Part shown: positions 63,603-64,000 of the stretch, one piece after another | Layout: the number at the start of each line of letters is the position of its first letter | How positions within the stretch are numbered: position 1 is the stretch's first letter | From: Anaerolineaceae bacterium | GTDB taxonomy: Bacteria > Chloroflexota > Anaerolineae > Anaerolineales > Anaerolineaceae | DNA length: 64,000 nt | Assembly (NCBI GenBank): GCA_030653365.1 | Contig: JAURZL010000012.1 | Location: 62,001-126,000, forward strand | Direction of reading: 5' to 3' | Notes under the pieces: generated by a model | What the model was told of the DNA's origin: nothing | What the model saw: the letters and a program-made list of their open reading frames with translations, nothing else | Database searches by the model: none | Position numbers and translations under genes: made by a program

Positions 63603-64000
63603 ATGCGTGGCACGGTTGATGTGCAGGGTGTTCTGGCTGGCGAGCGCCGGGCATTGGCACGCGCATTAACTGAAGTAGAAAATGACAGTCCAGCTGGTAG
63701 AGATGCGCTCGATGCACTTTTCCGATATAGTGGCCAGGCTCATCTCGTCGGCGTCACAGGTTCACCGGGAGCAGGAAAGTCCTCGCTGGTGAATCAGATG
63801 ACCAGGTTGATCAGGAATCCTTCGCACGGGGAATCGAAAAAGGTTGCGATTGTTGCAGTCGATCCATCCAGTCCGTTTACCGGCGGGGCGATTCTGGGTG
63901 ATCGCATCCGTATGCGCGATATTGTGAACGATGATGGAGTCTTCATCCGCTCCATGGCATCCCGCGGTCACCTGGGGGGGATTGCACGCACAACATCTGC
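63603..64000 (+). CDS. meaB: MeaB/ArgK-type G-protein chaperone of methylmalonyl-CoA mutase (5' part)
   Basis: The first 132 codons are present; the gene runs off the right edge. LVGVTGSPGAGKSSLVNQM is the Walker A region (about 48-66), VAIVAVDPSSPFTGGAILGDRIRM (split) and RSMASRGHLGGIA are MeaB/ArgK signatures around the switch regions. MeaB proteins guard and reactivate the B12-dependent mutase, matching the neighbouring B12-binding subunit. Starts with ATG two bases after that gene's stop, so the two are one operon. Confidence 0.95.
   Translation, partial: MRGTVDVQGVLAGERRALARALTEVENDSPAGRDALDALFRYSGQAHLVGVTGSPGAGKSSLVNQMTRLIRNPSHGESKKVAIVAVDPSSPFTGGAILGDRIRMRDIVNDDGVFIRSMASRGHLGGIARTTS

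Overview
The window (64 kb, moderately AT-rich) looks like chromosome from an Anaerolineae-type Chloroflexota bacterium. This is inferred from gene content rather than a marker gene: secreted proteins carrying the YLPLIF motif common in that group, an ECF sigma/RskA anti-sigma pair beside a COG4315 lipoprotein, a degenerate GxxExxY gene inside ACAGGATT repeats, DUF5937-type ArsR and several GT-C membrane glycosyltransferases. Genes are dense, mostly single or in short operons, and both strands are used.

Layout. 0-14.5 kb: partial MerR regulator with its operator, purA with a lipoprotein gene, two secreted proteins, an ArsR-MFS efflux operon with twin operators, an APH-like kinase, an F420/NADP-type reductase, a glycosyltransferase, a NimA-like flavoprotein, a lipoprotein gene broken by an in-frame TAG, and a DUF368 lipid-carrier translocase. 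14.7-20.5 kb: a complete seven-gene Mrp Na+/H+ antiporter operon (mrpABCDEFG). 20.5-27.7 kb: PEP/pyruvate-binding protein, dnaN, a DUF493 protein, tRNA-Leu(CAA), a YchF-like GTPase, a serine hydrolase and a GrpB protein. 27.7-36 kb: an AGPS-like FAD oxidase, glpD, a GxGYxYP-family protein and a GPH sugar symporter. The FAD oxidase and glpD promoters share a 48-bp identical promoter/operator block, so they look co-regulated. 36-44 kb: a GT-C glycosyltransferase, a methyltransferase, LapA, an acyl-ACP thioesterase, a selenocysteine peroxiredoxin (UGA at the peroxidatic position), ogt and a GC-rich MFS gene. 44-54 kb: COG4315 lipoprotein, RskA, ECF sigma, an epimerase, a K+ channel, two DUF1801 paralogues, OsmC, an alpha/beta hydrolase and an orphan histidine kinase. 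54-64 kb: YbjN-nitroreductase-GH31 operon, GH13, GxxExxY pseudogene, SDR, PadR with an Lnt-like amidohydrolase, and the start of a methylmalonyl-CoA mutase locus (B12-binding subunit, then meaB running off the edge).

Most unusual observations. (1) A six-copy intergenic repeat has a conserved unpaired head followed by a hairpin whose stem sequence changes in a compensatory way between copies; two copies have terminal inverted repeats and flanking direct repeats. (2) The peroxiredoxin reads FTFV-UGA-PTEL with a bacterial SECIS-like hairpin just downstream, and its usual resolving Cys is missing. (3) glpD and an AGPS-like oxidase share one operator. (4) Several promoters sit so close to the start codon that leaderless mRNAs are predicted. 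All function calls are from reading the sequence; no database search was run.
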